From the NCBI RefSeq assembly GCF_965221685.1, contig NZ_OZ244907.1: a stretch of 64,000 nt of DNA, one strand, 5' to 3'. Below are positions 36,915 to 46,565 of the stretch, one piece after another. Position 1 is the first letter of the stretch, and each line of letters starts with the position of its first letter. A model generated the notes under the pieces. That model was not told where the DNA came from, made no database searches, and was given only the letters and a program-made list of their open reading frames with translations. A program made the translations under genes and the position numbers. The stretch comes from Palauibacter sp022826685. Lineage in GTDB: Bacteria; Gemmatimonadota; Gemmatimonadetes; Palauibacterales; Palauibacteraceae.

Positions 36915-37547
36915 TCAGCCTTCCCGGTCGTCGGAGAGACCCGGCGGCCGGCCCAGGATTTCGGAGAGGATCACGGCGCGAGCGAGCGAGGGGTAGCGCT
37001 CGAGACGTTCCAGCGGGCCGTCTCCCGGCGCGGACGCACGCCGACTCGCCACACCCGGCGGACGCGATTCACCGAGCGGACGCGCCGCCGCGGGCCGGGG
37101 CGGCTCGCGCGACGGACTCGAGCGGACGGAGTGCGCGGGAAGCGGTGCGGTCGCGCCCTGGGGTCGGGGTGAAGGTGCAGGGCGGATGAACGGAGGAGGC
37201 TCCGGGGCCTCCTCCGGATCCACATGCCCGACCATACTGCCCGGCCGGCCTTCCTCCGCGGCCTGCTGCATCTGCTGCTCAAGCTGACGACCCATGTCGC
37301 GCAGTTGTTCGCGCAGGCTCGGACGCTTCGCCGGTGCGGTCGTCGCGACCCCCGCATCCGGCGGCAGATCCGGCAGCCCGCGCAGTTCCAAGGGTCCGTC
37401 CTCGCCCCTCGCCGGGTCCGCTTCCGGCCCCTCCCCCAGCGCCTGTTCCTGCCGCTGCCGGTTCTTCTTCATCGCGGCGCCGATGCTGCGCACCCAGAGG
37501 AAGATCATCAGCAGAATCAGGGGCAGTGCCCCCTCGAGATCGGGCAT
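36915..37547 (-). CDS. Membrane-anchored protein of unknown function in the floA operon
   Basis: A 210-residue protein with one N-terminal helix (ALPLILLMIFLWVRSIG), then a charged helical segment (REQLRDMGRQLEQQMQQAAE) likely to form a coiled coil. A long Pro/Ser/Arg-rich disordered region follows, and a short C-terminal helix (LARAVILSEILGRPPGL). Its start overlaps the floA stop by one base. The pattern suggests a scaffold or partner of the flotillin, but no homology is recognised. Confidence 0.72.
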   Translation of the reverse strand: MPDLEGALPLILLMIFLWVRSIGAAMKKNRQRQEQALGEGPEADPARGEDGPLELRGLPDLPPDAGVATTAPAKRPSLREQLRDMGRQLEQQMQQAAEEGRPGSMVGHVDPEEAPEPPPFIRPAPSPRPQGATAPLPAHSVRSSPSREPPRPAAARPLGESRPPGVASRRASAPGDGPLERLERYPSLARAVILSEILGRPPGLSDDREG

Positions 37548-38533
37548 CAGCCGTCCTTATCGGTCTCCGGCGGCTTCGCGATGGACCTTCGCATCTGCGT
37601 GTCGCTCTGGATGTTGCGGTACTTCATATAATCCATGATCCCGAGGTTGCCCTCACGGAACGCCTCGGCCATCGCGAGGGGAACCTCCGCCTCGGCCTTC
37701 ACCACCTCGGCCTGCATCTGCTCGACGAGCGCCCGGTTCTCCTGCTCCGACGCGACCGCCATGGCCCGGCGCTCCTCCGCCTTCGCCTGAGCGATCCGCT
37801 TGTCCGCTTCCGCCTGGTCGGTCTGAAGCTCGGCGCCGATGTTCTTCCCCACGTCGACGTCGGCGATGTCGATGGAGAGGATCTCGAACGCGGTCCCGGA
37901 GTCGAGCCCCTTGGCGAGCACGGTCTTGGAGATGTTGTCCGGGTTCTCGAGCACCGCCTTGTGGGATGAGGCCGACCCGATCGTCGACACGATCCCCTCG
38001 CCGACGCGCGCCAGGATCGTCTCCTCCCCGGCCCCGCCGACGAGGCGGTTGATGTTCGCCCGCACCGTCACGCGCGCCGTCGCGATGAGCTGGATCCCGT
38101 CCTTCGCCATCGCAGCGACCTTCGGCGTCTGAATGACCCGCGGGTTGACCGAAACCTGCACGGCGTCGAGCACATCCCGCCCCGCGAGATCGATCGCGGC
38201 GGCCTGCCGAAACGGCAGTTCGATCTGCGCCTTGTCCGCCGAAATGAGCGCGTTCACGACCCGCTCCACGTCGCCGCCGGCGAGGAAGTGCGACTCCAGC
38301 TCGTTCGTATGGAGCGGAAGACCCGCCTTGTAGGAGCTGATGAGCGGGTAGACGATCCGCGGCGGAGGGATCTTCCTCAGGCGCATCCCCACCAGACTGC
38401 CGAGGCCCACGCGAACTCCCGAGGCGATCGCCGTAACCCAGAGTCGGATCGGCACGATCCACGAGAGAATGAGAAGGCCGAGCGCGACGGCGATGAGGAG
38501 GATGATCCCGCTTCCGGCAAGATCCTGCAGCAT
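37547..38533 (-). CDS. floA: Flotillin-like membrane-domain protein FloA
   Basis: A 328-residue protein of the FloA (YqfA) type: an N-terminal hydrophobic hairpin (GIILLIAVALGLLILSWIVP), an SPFH-like domain with NALISADKA and TIGSASSHKAVLENPDNIS, and an Ala/Glu-rich coiled-coil region (AEADKRIAQAKAEERRA) ending near MDYMKYRNIQSDT. FloA proteins assemble in functional membrane microdomains with NfeD proteins. The upstream gene is nfeD (gap 2 bases), which confirms the assignment. Confidence 0.94.
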   Translation of the reverse strand: MLQDLAGSGIILLIAVALGLLILSWIVPIRLWVTAIASGVRVGLGSLVGMRLRKIPPPRIVYPLISSYKAGLPLHTNELESHFLAGGDVERVVNALISADKAQIELPFRQAAAIDLAGRDVLDAVQVSVNPRVIQTPKVAAMAKDGIQLIATARVTVRANINRLVGGAGEETILARVGEGIVSTIGSASSHKAVLENPDNISKTVLAKGLDSGTAFEILSIDIADVDVGKNIGAELQTDQAEADKRIAQAKAEERRAMAVASEQENRALVEQMQAEVVKAEAEVPLAMAEAFREGNLGIMDYMKYRNIQSDTQMRRSIAKPPETDKDG

Positions 38534-38535
38534 AT

Positions 38536-39990
38536 TCAGACCTCGTTCCTGTTTTCGGATTCGGTCGTCTCTTTGGCGCGGCGCACGAGCACTCGCCCGC
38601 TCGCGACCTCGAGCACGCGTATGGGGGTCCCGGCTTCGAGCCAGGGACCCTCGGTTACGACATGGATGCGTTCATCGTTGACGATCGCGACCCCCGTGGG
38701 CCGCAGGTCGGTGGACGTGACACCGCGTTCTCCGACCAGGTCCTCGCGCGGAGGGATGGAGAGGTAGCCCGTCTCGCGGCTCGTCGAGTCGCGGAGAAAG
38801 AGTCCGGAGAATCGGTTGCTGCGGGGCAGGTGCCGCACGAGCGCCCACGTCGCCACCCCCACGAGGATGATCGAGAGAGAAACGAGACCCGCCGCGTTGA
38901 ACACCTGGTCGAAAGTCGGGACCTGGCCGACCATGCCCATGACGGCCGCCCCGAGCACGGCCGCCGTCCCCAGGATACCGGCGATCCCGAAGCCGGGGAT
39001 GACGAGGACTTCGAGCGCGATGAGCACCGCCCCCGCGCCGAACAGGAGGATCTCCTCGATCCCGGCGAGGTGGACGAGGTGGTGCGCCCCGAAGAACGCG
39101 CCCAGCGAGGCGAGTCCCACCGCGCCCGCCACCCCGAAGCTCGGCGTTCGCACCTCCACGATGAGTCCGAGGAAGCCGAGGCTCAGCAGCAGCGGCGCGA
39201 CCGCCGGGTTCGTCAGGAAGCGGACGATCGCCTCCGCCCAGTTGGGCTGGATTTCCCGCACCGGGGCCGCCGGAAGCCGCGTGATCTCGAGGAGTTCGAT
39301 GAGGTCCCGGACCTCGGCGTCCGCGACCCCGAGCGCCGTGGCCTCGTCCGTGGTGAGGGTGAGCAGCCGGCCGGCTTCGCTCACGCCCGGAACCTCGATG
39401 CTCTCGTCGACCATCGCCTCCGCGACCAGCGGATCGAGCCCCCGCTCCTCGGCCAGCGCCCGGAACTCGGAGCGCATCGCGCTCACCATCTTCTCCGGAG
39501 CCTTCTCGCCCTCGCCGGTGACCGGCGTGGCGGCTCCCAGCGTGGAGCCCGGCCGCATGTAGATCCGGTCGGTCGCGAGCGCGATCATCGCGCCGGCCGA
39601 GAGCGCGCGGCGGTTCACGTAGGCGTAGGTCGGGACCTCCGCGTCGCGCAGGTCGTCGATGATTTTCCACGCCGCGTCGACCCGGCCCCCCGGCGTGTCG
39701 AGTTCGATGATCACGGCGGGCGCCCCGGACTCCGCCGCTTCCGAGAGCGCGCGAGCCACGAACGGGGCCACGCCGAGCTCGATCGTGCCGGAGATCGGCA
39801 CCCGGACAACCGTGCCCGCGGACTGCGCGACCTGCGCCACTCGCGCGGACGGGGCGAAGACGGGGCCGAGTCCCGGCGGCACGGGCCCGCCCGAGGCGGA
39901 CGCCGCGACCACCGCCAGCCCGAGGGCGAGCAGCGGCGCCGGCAGCCCCGTGAGGCCCGGTTTCGTTCCCTGTCTCGTCATGGGTCGCAT
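38536..39990 (-). CDS. nfeD: NfeD-family membrane-bound serine protease
   Basis: A protein of about 484 residues. After a signal peptide the ClpP-like protease domain shows VIIELDTPGGRVDAA, then RRALSAGAMIALATDRIYM carrying the nucleophile Ser and a Lys-containing EKAPEKMVS segment. About five hydrophobic helices follow and a C-terminal OB domain (VGERGVTSTDLRPTG). It is the long NfeD type that partners flotillins and cleaves membrane proteins. Start uncertain: ATGs at 40017, 39990 and 39981 are all in frame and none has a clear SD; I chose 39990 as giving the best signal peptide. Confidence 0.9.
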   Translation of the reverse strand: MRPMTRQGTKPGLTGLPAPLLALGLAVVAASASGGPVPPGLGPVFAPSARVAQVAQSAGTVVRVPISGTIELGVAPFVARALSEAAESGAPAVIIELDTPGGRVDAAWKIIDDLRDAEVPTYAYVNRRALSAGAMIALATDRIYMRPGSTLGAATPVTGEGEKAPEKMVSAMRSEFRALAEERGLDPLVAEAMVDESIEVPGVSEAGRLLTLTTDEATALGVADAEVRDLIELLEITRLPAAPVREIQPNWAEAIVRFLTNPAVAPLLLSLGFLGLIVEVRTPSFGVAGAVGLASLGAFFGAHHLVHLAGIEEILLFGAGAVLIALEVLVIPGFGIAGILGTAAVLGAAVMGMVGQVPTFDQVFNAAGLVSLSIILVGVATWALVRHLPRSNRFSGLFLRDSTSRETGYLSIPPREDLVGERGVTSTDLRPTGVAIVNDERIHVVTEGPWLEAGTPIRVLEVASGRVLVRRAKETTESENRNEV

Positions 39991-40027
39991 GGGCCACAAT
40001 CTAACGGTGCGGTGCATCGGCTGCCCG

Positions 40028-43000
40028 TCAGCCGCCCGGCCGGTCCGGCAGGGCGATCGGTTCGCCCGCGGTGGGCCGCACGCCTTCCGCGTACAGTTGG
40101 GCGTTCAGCGCCGGCATGCGCGTTTCGATGAGCGCGTTGAGCCGGTCCAGCAACTCCGGCATCACGTTCCAGACCTCGTCGACCTGCCACAGGTGGTCCG
40201 CGGTCGGGACCGTCGATGAACCCTGGATCGCGTTCGCGACGCCGGCGTTCCTGCGCGCATCTCCCAGCTCGTCGCGAATCTCCTCCACCTCATCCTCGAT
40301 CGCCTCAATCTCCTCATCCAGGCCCTCGGGCGCCTCGTCCGCGCCCTCGATCAGCTCCTCCGCCGCGGACAGCTGCTCCTCGATCGCGTCGAGGGCCTGC
40401 CCCGCCTCGTAGATCGGGCCGGCCATGGCGTGGAGGCTCATCAGCGCCTCCTGCCGCGCCATCCGGTCCGCCGGGTTCATCGGGCGACGGGGCTCCGCGA
40501 CGACCTCGACCGTGGCCGAATGCGTCTCGCCCCCGGCCTCCATGCTCACCGTGTACTCGCCGGGCAGGACGATCGGGCCCTGCGGCGCGCCGCCGAAGAA
40601 GCCGCCGCCTCCGCCGGGGCCGCCGCCCGGGCCACCCTCGCGCTCGTACGGCGCGTCATGACGCCAGTCCCAGATCACCTCGTTGATGCCGACTTCCGCG
40701 GGCGCCTCAAGCGTACGCACATGTACCCCCGAGGCGTCGCTGATCTTCAATGCGAAGGCGTCATCCCCGTCGTCACCGGCGTCTCCTCGGTCCGGTTCGT
40801 CGCCGTCGTCATCTCCTTCTCCGTCGTCGCCATCGCCGTTGTCATCTTCGTCGTTGGCGTCCGCTCCCTCGTCGTCGTCCTCAGCCACGGCCTCCTCCGG
40901 GGCGTCGCGCAGGTAGTAGCGGATGCGGGCCCCGCGCGGCGGGTTGGGGGCGCTGTAGGTGGCGCCGTAGAAGGGCCAGTCCCCGCGCTCCACCCACATG
41001 ATCGACCGGTCCCCGAACACGCGGCCCGCCTCGGCCAGCATCCCCTCGGACAGGGCCTCAAGCGGCGCCACGTCGGCGAGGATATAGAGGCTGCGCCCGT
41101 GCGTGCCGACGATGAGGTCGTTCTCGCGCGGGTGCACGAGGATGTCGTCCACCGGCACCGTGGGCAGGTTGTTCTTGAGCTGCACCCAGTTCTCCCCGCG
41201 GTCCACGGAGACGAAGACGCCGACCTCGTTCCCGATGAAGAGGAGGTTCGGCGCCCGGTGGTGCTCGACGATCACGTTCACCGACCACCCGTCCGGGAGC
41301 CCGTTCGCGATCGCCCGCCAGCTCTGCCCGTAGTCCTCGCTCACGTAGGCGTACGCGGCGTAGTCGCCGTTCCGGTGCCCGTCGAAGGTCGCGTACACCC
41401 GCCCCTCCACGTGGTGTGACGGCTCCACCCGGCTCACGTACGTCCGCTCCGGGAGACCCGGGACGCGGTCGACGACGTTCTCCCACGTCTCACCGTCATC
41501 CCGCGTCACCTGCAGGTTCCCGTCGTCCGTCCCCGCGTAGATGAGTCCCGGTACGAGCGACGATTCCTCCACAGAGGTGAGGTTGCCGTAGTTCGCGATC
41601 CCGTCGTTGAGCGACATCTGCGGCTCGGAGCCGGGGACGCCCATGATCTCGAGTTCCTCGCGGTCGATCTGCTTCGTGAGGTCGAGTCCCCCGACCTCCT
41701 CCCACGACATCCCGTAGTCCCGCGAGCGCAGCAGGTAGTTCGCGCCCAGGTAGACCGTCGCCGGATCGTGCGGCGAGAGGAGGAGCGGCGAGTTCCAGTT
41801 GTAGCGGTAGGCCTTCGTCGTGTCTCCGTCCGCCCGCGGCCCGACGATCGGACGCATGGGGATCTTCTCTCCCGTCGTCAGGTCGTAACGGTTCATGTTC
41901 CCGCCCTGCGACTCCGAGTACACGATCGTGGAGTCGGTGGGGTCGACGATCGTGAAGAAGCCGTCGCCGTAGGCCGTCTCGTACCAGTCCTGGTGCCGGA
42001 TGCCGTGGAACGAGCGCGTGTCCGAGGGCCCGCACCACGCGTCGTTGTCCTGCAGTCCCCCGCACACGGCATAGGGCGTCCGCATGTCGAACCCGATCGC
42101 ATAGAACTGGCCGAGCGGGATGTTGTCGAACATGCGCCAATGCGCCGCCCCGTCCCACGAGGCCGCGACCCCGCCGTCGCTCCCCAGGATCAGGTGGTCC
42201 GGATCCTCCGGATTGATCCACAGCTGGTGGTGGTCGACGTGGATCTGGACGGCGCCGTCGTTGCGGAACGTCCGTCCCCCGTCATCGGAGATCGCGAGCT
42301 GCGTCCCGAGGACGTAGATGCGGTCGGGGTTGCTGGGATCTATGCGGACCTGGGAGTAGTACATCGGGCGCGGGTTCGTGTCCGACACCTTCTCCCACGT
42401 CTCGCCGCGGTCGGTGGAGCGGAAGAGCCCGCCCTGGCTCGGACCGCCGCCTCCGCCCCCGAAGCCCTGGCCGGGGCGCCGGGGATCCGCCTCGACGAGC
42501 GCGTAGACGAGGTTGCCGTCCTGGCGGTAGATGTCGATTCCGATGCGCCCCTTGTCCCCTGCGGGGAGGCCCTCGGTGAGTTCCGTCCAGTTGTCGCCGC
42601 CGTCGACCGTGCGGTAGAGGCCGCTCCCCGGCCCGCCGCCGTTGAAGCCCCAGCCGGTCCTCTGCCGCTGGTACATCGCCGCGAAGATCGTGTTGGGGTC
42701 GGCGGGGTCCATCGCGAGGTCGATCGCGCCCGTGTGGTCGTCGACGTACAGCACCTTCTCCCACGTCTCCCCGCCGTCGCGGGTCCGGAAGACGCCGCGC
42801 TCGGGGTTCGAACCCCAGAGGTCCCCCATCGCGGCCACGTGCACGATGTCGGGGTTCCGCGGGTGAATGAGGATGCGGGCGATGTGCTTCGTCGCCTCGA
42901 GCCCCATGTGCAGCCACGTGTTCCCGCCGTCGGTCGACTTGTAGACGCCGTTCCCCCACGGGGAAGACTGACGGTTCTGCGGCTCCCCGGTGCCGACCCA

Positions 43001-43327
43001 GACGAGGTTCGGATTCGCCTGGTGGAGGGTCACGTCCCCGATCGAGCTGGTCGGCTGGTCGTCGAAGAGCGGGGTCCAGGACGTGCCGTGGTTCTCCGTC
43101 TTCCACAGACCGCCGGTGGCGGTGCCGATATAGAAGATCTGGGGCTTTGCCTCGACGACGTCGAGGTCGGCGATGCGGCCTCCCATCAGGGCGGGGCCGA
43201 CCTCCCGGTACTCCAGATGGGAGATCGCCGTCTCGAGCGCGGACTGGGCGGCGCCGGCCGTCACGCCGGCGGTGGCGCCGAAGAGGAGACCGGTCGCGGA
43301 GAGCGCGAGAACTCGGGCTGCTTTCAT
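40028..43327 (-). CDS. Secreted VPS10/sortilin-type BNR-repeat protein
   Basis: A 1099-residue protein with signal peptide MKAARVLALSATGLLF. The first ~750 residues consist of beta-propeller blades with Asp-box repeats (KTENHGTSW, STDGGNTW, TRDGGETW, TDRGETWEK), as in sortilin/VPS10-type glycosyl hydrolase-like proteins. A strongly acidic insertion of about 45 residues follows (around 820-865), then a Gly-rich stretch, an Ig-like domain (LPGEYTVSMEAGG) and a C-terminal coiled coil (EEIEAIEDEVEEIRDELG). Likely binds or degrades exogenous polymers; catalytic residues are not identified. Confidence 0.86.
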   Translation of the reverse strand: MKAARVLALSATGLLFGATAGVTAGAAQSALETAISHLEYREVGPALMGGRIADLDVVEAKPQIFYIGTATGGLWKTENHGTSWTPLFDDQPTSSIGDVTLHQANPNLVWVGTGEPQNRQSSPWGNGVYKSTDGGNTWLHMGLEATKHIARILIHPRNPDIVHVAAMGDLWGSNPERGVFRTRDGGETWEKVLYVDDHTGAIDLAMDPADPNTIFAAMYQRQRTGWGFNGGGPGSGLYRTVDGGDNWTELTEGLPAGDKGRIGIDIYRQDGNLVYALVEADPRRPGQGFGGGGGGPSQGGLFRSTDRGETWEKVSDTNPRPMYYSQVRIDPSNPDRIYVLGTQLAISDDGGRTFRNDGAVQIHVDHHQLWINPEDPDHLILGSDGGVAASWDGAAHWRMFDNIPLGQFYAIGFDMRTPYAVCGGLQDNDAWCGPSDTRSFHGIRHQDWYETAYGDGFFTIVDPTDSTIVYSESQGGNMNRYDLTTGEKIPMRPIVGPRADGDTTKAYRYNWNSPLLLSPHDPATVYLGANYLLRSRDYGMSWEEVGGLDLTKQIDREELEIMGVPGSEPQMSLNDGIANYGNLTSVEESSLVPGLIYAGTDDGNLQVTRDDGETWENVVDRVPGLPERTYVSRVEPSHHVEGRVYATFDGHRNGDYAAYAYVSEDYGQSWRAIANGLPDGWSVNVIVEHHRAPNLLFIGNEVGVFVSVDRGENWVQLKNNLPTVPVDDILVHPRENDLIVGTHGRSLYILADVAPLEALSEGMLAEAGRVFGDRSIMWVERGDWPFYGATYSAPNPPRGARIRYYLRDAPEEAVAEDDDEGADANDEDDNGDGDDGEGDDDGDEPDRGDAGDDGDDAFALKISDASGVHVRTLEAPAEVGINEVIWDWRHDAPYEREGGPGGGPGGGGGFFGGAPQGPIVLPGEYTVSMEAGGETHSATVEVVAEPRRPMNPADRMARQEALMSLHAMAGPIYEAGQALDAIEEQLSAAEELIEGADEAPEGLDEEIEAIEDEVEEIRDELGDARRNAGVANAIQGSSTVPTADHLWQVDEVWNVMPELLDRLNALIETRMPALNAQLYAEGVRPTAGEPIALPDRPGG

Positions 43328-43409
43328 CGTACTGCCTCGGAAACGGGGAGATGACGGGCTTCCGCCCGCAAACTGCACCGCGGAGATGCCCGCGCAATAC
43401 GCCGGACGC

Positions 43410-44591
43410 CTATTCCCGGAACGAGCCCGGCTCCCGGGACGAAGCCTGCTCCCGGAACGAGGCCGAGCCCCCGGCCAGCGGCAGGACTTCCTCCACCAGC
43501 GCCACGAGCAGGCGGCCCGGCTCCTCGAACATGATCATGTGCGAACTGCGTTCGAAGGTCACGAACCGTTTGCGGGGGGCCTCGATGCGGTCGAAATGGT
43601 CCCGGGCGTTCTCGTACGGGGTGTGCAGGTCGAACCGTCCGTGGAGGATGACGACCGGCACCTCGAAGCGTTCCACGAGTCTGGTCGGCCGGGGTTCCGG
43701 TGCCCGGTCGATCAGGTGGCGCTCGGCCCAGGCCATGGCCGGACGGAGGTTCGCCACTTCGGCCTCCGTATACTCCGGCCCCCACTCGGGAAGCGCGAAG
43801 TAGAGGTCGAACGTCGGCTTCCCGTACCAGCCGCCGTCGTACTCCCTGGCCCATCGCCGGGCGGCGAGCAGCTTGTCGACCGCACCCGGGCCCGCGGGCG
43901 GAGGATAGGGCTGGAGGGCTTCCAGTTCGCGGATCGCGGTCGTGTCGTTCGCCGCGCGGACGCGCTCCATGAGCGTCGCGTACAGCTGGCGTTCGGCGTC
44001 GGGGCCTCCCGCCTGCCCCAGTCCGACGTAGGCGTGGAAGCGTTCGGGATGCTGCTCGACGAGCCGCGGCCCGATCCGTGTCCCGTAGGAGTATCCGAGG
44101 ACGACGAGCTTCTCCTGACCGAGCCTCGCGAGCAGGTGCTCGACGACCGCCGCGGCGTCGTCCACGAGTTGCTGGAGCGTCATCGTCGGCCCCAGCCGGG
44201 CGGAGTCCGCGGGGGAGAAGCTCTTGCCCACGCCTCGCCGGTCCCAGTTCACGACCGTGAAGAAGTCCTCCCACGGCTTCTGGTAGGCCCAACTCGCTCC
44301 CATCACCGGGCTGCCGGGACCCCCGTGGAGGACGAGAAGGATCGGGTTGGCGCGGTTGAGCCCCCGGATCGAGAGCCACTGGGTCGATCCGTTCACCTCG
44401 ATCGGCTCGACGACTTCGATCCCCTCCGGCGTGTGGATGCGGCGAAGTTCGGCCAGTCGACTCGTGATCGAGTCCCGGGGGATGGCGCCGTCCGCGGCGC
44501 TTCCGGAGGCGCTCTGGGCCGAGCTGCTCCACGGCATGCCGAGGAGCGCGACCGCCAGGATCGCGATGGTCTTCGAGTGGCGCATGATCAC
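43410..44591 (-). CDS. Exported alpha/beta hydrolase, proline iminopeptidase-like
   Basis: A 393-residue protein with a signal peptide ending at SSAQSA. LLVLHGGPGSPVMG is the oxyanion HGGPG motif of the proline iminopeptidase (S33) group; GYSYGTRIG is the nucleophile elbow and GRFDLHTP and ERSSHMIMFEEP carry the acid and His. It probably releases N-terminal proline or other residues from peptides in the periplasm. The last ~15 residues are low-complexity (SFREQASSREPGSFRE), encoded by short GC-rich direct repeats at 43410-43470, and look like a recent extension. Confidence 0.86.
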   Translation of the reverse strand: MIMRHSKTIAILAVALLGMPWSSSAQSASGSAADGAIPRDSITSRLAELRRIHTPEGIEVVEPIEVNGSTQWLSIRGLNRANPILLVLHGGPGSPVMGASWAYQKPWEDFFTVVNWDRRGVGKSFSPADSARLGPTMTLQQLVDDAAAVVEHLLARLGQEKLVVLGYSYGTRIGPRLVEQHPERFHAYVGLGQAGGPDAERQLYATLMERVRAANDTTAIRELEALQPYPPPAGPGAVDKLLAARRWAREYDGGWYGKPTFDLYFALPEWGPEYTEAEVANLRPAMAWAERHLIDRAPEPRPTRLVERFEVPVVILHGRFDLHTPYENARDHFDRIEAPRKRFVTFERSSHMIMFEEPGRLLVALVEEVLPLAGGSASFREQASSREPGSFRE

Positions 44592-44633
44592 GTCCCTCCG
44601 TCGTCGACCCGCACGTTCGGGCCGACCACCGTC

Positions 44634-44671
44634 GAAAATCTGTCTCCGGAAGCGTTGAAAATCCGTCTCCG
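44634..44671. repeat. Two 15-bp direct repeats upstream of the serine hydrolase gene
   Basis: GAAAATCTGTCTCCG at 44634-44648 recurs as GAAAATCCGTCTCCG at 44657-44671, 14 of 15 bases identical with a 23-base period. They fill the gap between divergent genes and end 15 bases before the ATG at 44687, where they could bind a regulator. Confidence 0.5.
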
Positions 44672-44686
44672 CCCCGCCAGTCTTCG

Positions 44687-45934
44687 ATGATGAACGCTGC
44701 CCGACTCTTCGACCCGCGCCCGGCCGTCCTGAGCGTCTGGCTCGTCCTGGCCTGCGGCCCGGCGCCGGACTCGACTGCGGACGCGGCGGCCGGAGCCGAG
44801 CCCTCGCTGTCTCTGGAAGCGACGGCGGCGCTCGTGGAGGCCTTCCAGGCGGAACTCGACGCGGCGTGGGCGCAGGCGCAGGAGACCGACGAGAACTTCC
44901 CGGGCGCGACGGCGGCGTTCATCCTCCCGGACGGGCGGGTGTTCGGGTTCGCCACCGGCCTCTCGGACGTGGACGACGAGATCCCGATGACGCCGGACAT
45001 GCGGATGGGATCGGGGAGCATCGGGAAGACGTACGTCGCGGCCGTCGCCCTGCAGTTGGCGATGAACGGGGATCTGGACCTCGATGCGCCGATCTCGACA
45101 TGGCTCGGCGACGAGGAGTGGTTCCCGCGGGTCCCCAATCACGCGGACCTCACGGTGCGCAACCTCCTCAACCACTCGGCGGGCATGATCCAGCCGTACT
45201 TCGAGGACCCCGGCTTCGCCGTGCGGCTGGGCGAGGTGTTCCGCGATCCCGACGCCTACATGACCCCGGAGGAGTTCATCGTCGAGACGGTGCTGGACGC
45301 CGAGCCGCTCTTCCCCGCCGGCGAGGGGTACCACTACAGCGACGTGCACTACACGCTGGCGGGGCTGGCGATCGAGGAGGCGACGGGCCGGGCCTACTAC
45401 GACCTGCTGGACGAGTTCTTCCTCGACCCGTTCGGTCTCGACCTGACGCTTGCGGCCGACCGGCGTGACCTGCCCGGCCTCGCCCAGGGCTACGCGCACG
45501 CGAGTTCACGGCTCTACGGCACGCCGCTCGAAGTCGTCGTGGACGGCCGGTTCATCCTCCATCCCCTCCAGGAGTGGACGGGGGGCGGCCTCGTGAACAA
45601 CCCGCAGGCGATGGTGCGCTGGGCGAAGCTCCTCTACGAGGGAGAGGCGATCGCGGGTGACGACCTTCCCCAGTTGCTCGAGGTCGGGTTTCCGGCCGAC
45701 AGCACGAAGCCGCACGTCGGTTACGGCCTCGCGGTGTCCGTCGCGGAGAGCGAACACGGCCTGACATACGGCCACGGGGGCTTCTGGCCCGGCTACAACT
45801 CGCTCCTCGCGTACTACCCCGACCACGGCGTGGCCGTCTCGATTCAGATCAACTCCGACGAGTCACGGATGCGCGACCACCTGCCGAACCTTGCCGGCGT
45901 CGTGCTGGAGGCGCTCGCGGAGGCCGGAGCGTAG
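44687..45934 (+). CDS. Lipoprotein serine hydrolase, class C beta-lactamase-like
   Basis: A 415-residue lipoprotein (lipobox Cys23, VLACGP). GSGSIGKTYVA supplies Ser111 and Lys114; YHYSDVHYTLAG supplies the Tyr motif and YGHGGFWPGY the HxG-type third motif. A D-alanyl-D-alanine carboxypeptidase or esterase-like activity is expected; the exact substrate is unknown. It is divergent from the iminopeptidase-like gene. No SD is seen at the ATG, and a second ATG follows directly. Confidence 0.85.
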   Translation: MMNAARLFDPRPAVLSVWLVLACGPAPDSTADAAAGAEPSLSLEATAALVEAFQAELDAAWAQAQETDENFPGATAAFILPDGRVFGFATGLSDVDDEIPMTPDMRMGSGSIGKTYVAAVALQLAMNGDLDLDAPISTWLGDEEWFPRVPNHADLTVRNLLNHSAGMIQPYFEDPGFAVRLGEVFRDPDAYMTPEEFIVETVLDAEPLFPAGEGYHYSDVHYTLAGLAIEEATGRAYYDLLDEFFLDPFGLDLTLAADRRDLPGLAQGYAHASSRLYGTPLEVVVDGRFILHPLQEWTGGGLVNNPQAMVRWAKLLYEGEAIAGDDLPQLLEVGFPADSTKPHVGYGLAVSVAESEHGLTYGHGGFWPGYNSLLAYYPDHGVAVSIQINSDESRMRDHLPNLAGVVLEALAEAGA

Positions 45935-45986
45935 CGACTTCGCCAGCGGCGAACCGGCGGGGGGTTACCGGACCGCCACGGCCCCT

Positions 45987-46565
45987 TCAGGGGTCGCCGC
46001 CGGGCTCCAGCAACGCCGTCTCGCCGTATGTCGTCTCAAGGCGGGCAAGCAACTGATCATCCACGCCCTGCGGATAGCGGCTCAGCAGTCCGAGTCGGTG
46101 GAGCAATTCGGGGTCGGCGGCGAGGCTGGCCCCGTCCCCCACGCGGGTTCCGGGCTGCTTGTCCCACCGAGAGTCCAGGTCCTCGCAGCCTCCTATGGCG
46201 CAAGTAATGGAAAACCAGAACATGAAGGCGTATTCGAACACGTTGTACGGGACGCCGCTCGCGTACGCGAGTTCTCCACGCCCGATTGCGGTGAACGGAA
46301 CCCGGGCCAGTCTCCCGGCCAGCCGGTGTGGCGGTGCCTCGTCGACGAGCACGAGCAGCCCAGCCCCTTCGACGGCCAGCACCTCCGCCCGGAGGGAGTC
46401 GCCGGCGACGTGCAGCCACGCGGTGGTCCCCATCGGTCCGAGCGCGGGGGGAAATGTGTCGATGTTCGGACCGTACACACAGGCCGCAGCCACGGGGGAG
46501 ATGAGCACGGCAAACGCCAGCGTGCGAATTGAATGTCCCGCCGGCGGTCCTGCCGGCGGTCTCAC
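45987..46565 (-). CDS. Small lipoprotein of unknown function
   Basis: A 192-residue protein with signal and lipobox Cys29 (VAAACVYG). The mature part has a beta-rich N-terminal region (LRAEVLAVEGAGLLVLVD), as in small SH3-like or Sm-like folds. It then has a hydrophobic segment (YNVFEYAFMFWFSITCAIGG) with two Cys. It overlaps the upstream gene by four bases (ATGA), so the two are coupled. I recognise no family. Confidence 0.66.
   Translation of the reverse strand: MRPPAGPPAGHSIRTLAFAVLISPVAAACVYGPNIDTFPPALGPMGTTAWLHVAGDSLRAEVLAVEGAGLLVLVDEAPPHRLAGRLARVPFTAIGRGELAYASGVPYNVFEYAFMFWFSITCAIGGCEDLDSRWDKQPGTRVGDGASLAADPELLHRLGLLSRYPQGVDDQLLARLETTYGETALLEPGGDP

Noticed and set aside
45939..45953. 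Hairpin TTCGCC/GGCGAA after the second serine hydrolase gene
   Set aside because: A 6-bp stem with a 3-base loop and no T-run is expected by chance in such GC-rich sequence.
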